Shown here: in pieces, positions 32,964-34,672 of the stretch
Numbering within the stretch: position 1 is the first letter of the stretch
How the letters are laid out: each line of letters begins with the position of its first letter
Assembly: GCA_002869885.2 (NCBI GenBank)
Contig: NEWR02000009.1
Coordinates: 541,681 to 576,352, forward strand
Direction: 5' to 3'
From: Nitrospira sp. CG24C
GTDB lineage: Bacteria > Nitrospirota > Nitrospiria > Nitrospirales > Nitrospiraceae
DNA: 34,672 nucleotides
Notes under the pieces: model-generated
What the model was told of the DNA's origin: nothing
What the model saw: only the letters and a program-made list of their open reading frames with translations
Databases searched by the model: none
Translations under genes and position numbers: made by a program

Positions 32964-33779
32964 ATGGCCACCTACGCAATCGGCGACATTCAAGGCTGCC
33001 TTGCTTCCTTCCGACAACTTCTGGACCGGATTGCTTTCACTCCCGGCTCCGACAGACTTTGGCTGGTTGGAGACCTTGTCAACCGAGGCCCCAACTCTTT
33101 GGGTACTCTCCGGTTCATCAAGAATCTTGGCACATCCGTTCGCCTCGTCTTGGGAAACCATGATCTGTTTTTGCTGGCAACAGCTGAAGGCGTCACGACG
33201 CTTCGGCCCAAAGATACGATCCAGGACATACTTTCCGCCTCCGATCGTGCCGATCTCATCGATTGGCTGAGGCGCCAGCCGCTTCATCATCGCGAAGGAT
33301 CGTTCCTCATGGTCCATGCCGGCATCCTGCCACAATGGACCATTGAAGAGGCAGCGGCTCTGGCGCATGAAGTAGAGACCCTACTGCGCGGACCAGAGTA
33401 TCGAACCTTTCTTCAAGCGCTCTTTCATGGGCCGGCCCCGCAATGGAACTCCTCGCTCAAGGGACTCGAACGTCTCGTGAGCATCACCCGTGTATTGACC
33501 AGACTCCGAACCTGTACGCCAACCGGTGAGATGTCGAGCTTTTCAGGTTCTCCAGACGAAACTCCCGTCGGCTTCACTCCCTGGTTTCGCATTCCCGGTC
33601 GGCGCAATACCGGCGCGACAATCATCACAGGCCATTGGGCGGCACTCGGGCTGCACCTGGAACCCCATCTGCTTGCCATCGATAGCGGATGCATATGGGG
33701 CAGGCAACTGACGGCTGTTCGGCTGGAAGACCGCTCCGTTTTTCAGGTCGATTGCGCGGATAAACCACGCCGTGACTGA
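32964..33779 (+). CDS. apaH: Symmetrical bis(5'-nucleosyl)-tetraphosphatase
   Basis: This 271-residue enzyme hydrolyses Ap4A to two ADP. Metal-binding metallophosphatase motifs are GDIQGC (7-12), GDLVNRGP (36-43) and GNHD (64-67), with later HAG (about 118) and TGHWAALG (about 217). Length matches the family. It starts 46 bases after queF and overlaps the DUF309 gene by 8 bases, so the three may share a transcript. Confidence 0.95.
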   Translation: MATYAIGDIQGCLASFRQLLDRIAFTPGSDRLWLVGDLVNRGPNSLGTLRFIKNLGTSVRLVLGNHDLFLLATAEGVTTLRPKDTIQDILSASDRADLIDWLRRQPLHHREGSFLMVHAGILPQWTIEEAAALAHEVETLLRGPEYRTFLQALFHGPAPQWNSSLKGLERLVSITRVLTRLRTCTPTGEMSSFSGSPDETPVGFTPWFRIPGRRNTGATIITGHWAALGLHLEPHLLAIDSGCIWGRQLTAVRLEDRSVFQVDCADKPRRD

Positions 33780-34287
33780 GCCTCACCCCTCTGATACTTC
33801 CTGGCCTCGCTACTCCGCACGTCCCTTCCCCGTTTACCGTTTCGTGCCTGGTAAAAATCCTCATCCACGCCGTGATCCACACGGCCACTCCTACGGCAAA
33901 CCCGAGCCTGCGCCATCGGCATTTCCACCTGAGGCATGGAAGAAATCAGACGACTACCTGTATGGGATCGACCTCTACAACTTTGCCTACTGGTGGGAAT
34001 GCCACGAAGTCTTCGAAGGGCTCTGGCATGCAGTTGGTCACGACACCGAACAAGGGAACTTCTTCCAAGCCCTCATCCAGTTCGCCGCCGCCAACCTCAA
34101 GCAGTTCCTCGGCAACCACCAGGCAGCGGGAAAACTACTGACCAGCGGCATGATTCGTTTGCAGAAAATACCCAGGTTCTATATGGGGATTTATGTGGCC
34201 GACCTCAACGAAAACTTGCGTCGGCACGTGGCCGATTCGGACTTTCGCGCACCGCTCATTCGCCTGCATGAGCAGAATCTCATGTAG
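33772..34287 (+). CDS. DUF309-family protein
   Basis: This 171-residue protein has the DUF309 signature YWWECHEVFEGLWHAVGHD (73-91, with Glu76, His78, Glu79 and Trp85) and the following QGNFFQALIQFAAANLKQFLGN region. The family fold is helical and its function is unknown. The N-terminal 60 residues are Pro/His-rich and variable. The start is GTG at 33772, overlapping the end of apaH by 8 bases, which suggests translational coupling. Confidence 0.85.
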   Translation: MTEPHPSDTSWPRYSARPFPVYRFVPGKNPHPRRDPHGHSYGKPEPAPSAFPPEAWKKSDDYLYGIDLYNFAYWWECHEVFEGLWHAVGHDTEQGNFFQALIQFAAANLKQFLGNHQAAGKLLTSGMIRLQKIPRFYMGIYVADLNENLRRHVADSDFRAPLIRLHEQNLM

Positions 34288-34299
34288 AACTTCGCCTAC

Positions 34300-34493
34300 T
34301 AGCCCGCATTATTCATGAACACTTCTGCTGCAATCGCGGATTCGCTGCTGCGACAAGCCTTCGGCTGGCAGGCTCGCCGTTCGCTCCCTCGACGTACTGT
34401 TCAAGTACGCCTCGGGCTCTCACGGCTCCGCATGCCCGTCTCACGACGCGACTGCGCGATTTCGCAACGAACCGTCATGAATAATGCGGGCTA
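34300..34493. mobile_element. MITE-like element with 19-bp perfect terminal inverted repeats
   Basis: The 194-base element begins TAGCCCGCATTATTCATGA and ends with its exact complement. The interior is an imperfect palindrome with a central GTAC-type hairpin and no gene. If the target was TA, the flanking TA pair would be the duplication. Its terminal CTA at 34491-34493 is the stop codon of panB. A 23-base match to one inner end lies at 4885-4907. Confidence 0.75.
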
Positions 34494-34672
34494 ATGATAG
34501 CTTTCTGTTTCAGACGGAAACTTGCCCTGCTCGACTTCTTCTTTATAGCGACGAAGGGCTTGGAGTGCATCAGCCTTGAGATGGGCATAGGGTTTGACGA
34601 ACTTCGGCACGAATTCATCGAAGAGCCCGAGGAGATCGTAGAGCACAAGCACCTGGCCATCACAGTGGGGAC
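34491..34672 (-). CDS. panB: 3-methyl-2-oxobutanoate hydroxymethyltransferase, C-terminal part
   Basis: About 60 C-terminal residues of PanB are visible; the rest lies beyond the right edge. The enzyme adds a hydroxymethyl group from methylene-tetrahydrofolate to 2-oxoisovalerate in pantothenate synthesis. The signature CDGQVLVLYDLLGLF, then PKFVKPYA and the final YKEEVEQGKFPSETESYH, is typical. The stop codon TAG is formed by the end of the adjacent MITE-like element. Confidence 0.9.
   Translation of the reverse strand, partial: PHCDGQVLVLYDLLGLFDEFVPKFVKPYAHLKADALQALRRYKEEVEQGKFPSETESYH

Noticed and set aside
1-34672. tRNA, rRNA, replication origin or phage attachment site
   Set aside because: I looked for cloverleaf-like arms with TTCGAATC-type loops, rRNA motifs and clustered DnaA boxes and saw none that I could support by eye.

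Overview
The window reads as chromosomal DNA of a chemolithoautotrophic Nitrospirota bacterium, most likely Nitrospira. The main evidence is two parts of the reductive TCA cycle at opposite ends: a two-subunit ATP-citrate lyase (aclB-aclA) at 1-2774 and a multisubunit 2-oxoacid:ferredoxin oxidoreductase at 28582-31809. A LuxI/LuxR pair, many NarL-type two-component genes and dispersed palindromic repeats fit the same assignment. The assignment is inferred from gene content; no rRNA or tRNA gene is visible.

Layout. 1-2774: aclBA on the minus strand, aclA running off the left edge. 3039-6141: three minus-strand hydrolase-like genes (Amidase_2/SH3 amidase, a HEALE-motif protein, a metzincin with a PPC-like tail). 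6206-6374: an IS3 end fragment fused to a palindromic repeat. 6372-9725: a decayed FadL porin fragment, a CapA-family gene and an intact FadL-type porin. 9895-13994: a quorum-sensing locus, with luxR and luxI facing each other and luxI divergent from a three-gene operon of two sensor-less histidine kinases and a NarL regulator. A near-perfect lux box lies in the divergent gap. 14314-16048: a UPF0114 membrane protein and a lipoprotein. 16136-23150: more two-component genes, ending in a very large PAS/GAF kinase whose first codons are split off by an intact IS3-family element with a 3-bp target duplication. 23339-28443: mutM, a dual-specificity-type phosphatase, small proteins and a broken Rsm22-type methyltransferase. 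28528-31963: a terminator, the oxidoreductase operon (beta, gamma, a 49-residue ferredoxin-like protein, alpha) and its promoter. 32215-34672: an MTHFR C-terminal-type protein, queF, apaH, a DUF309 gene, a MITE-like element and the 3' end of panB.

How the genes fit together. ATP-citrate lyase supplies acetyl-CoA and the oxidoreductase supplies the ferredoxin-dependent carboxylation step of the same CO2-fixation cycle. The LuxI product should be sensed by the convergent LuxR. The lux box position suggests that the LuxR-AHL complex controls luxI and possibly the divergent kinase operon, a cell-density-to-phosphorelay link.

The most unusual pattern is that four palindromic elements begin or end with TAG/CTA, and in each case that TAG is the stop codon of the neighbouring gene (metzincin, FadL fragment, NarL regulator, panB). 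Heptamer-like low-complexity tracts also recur between genes.
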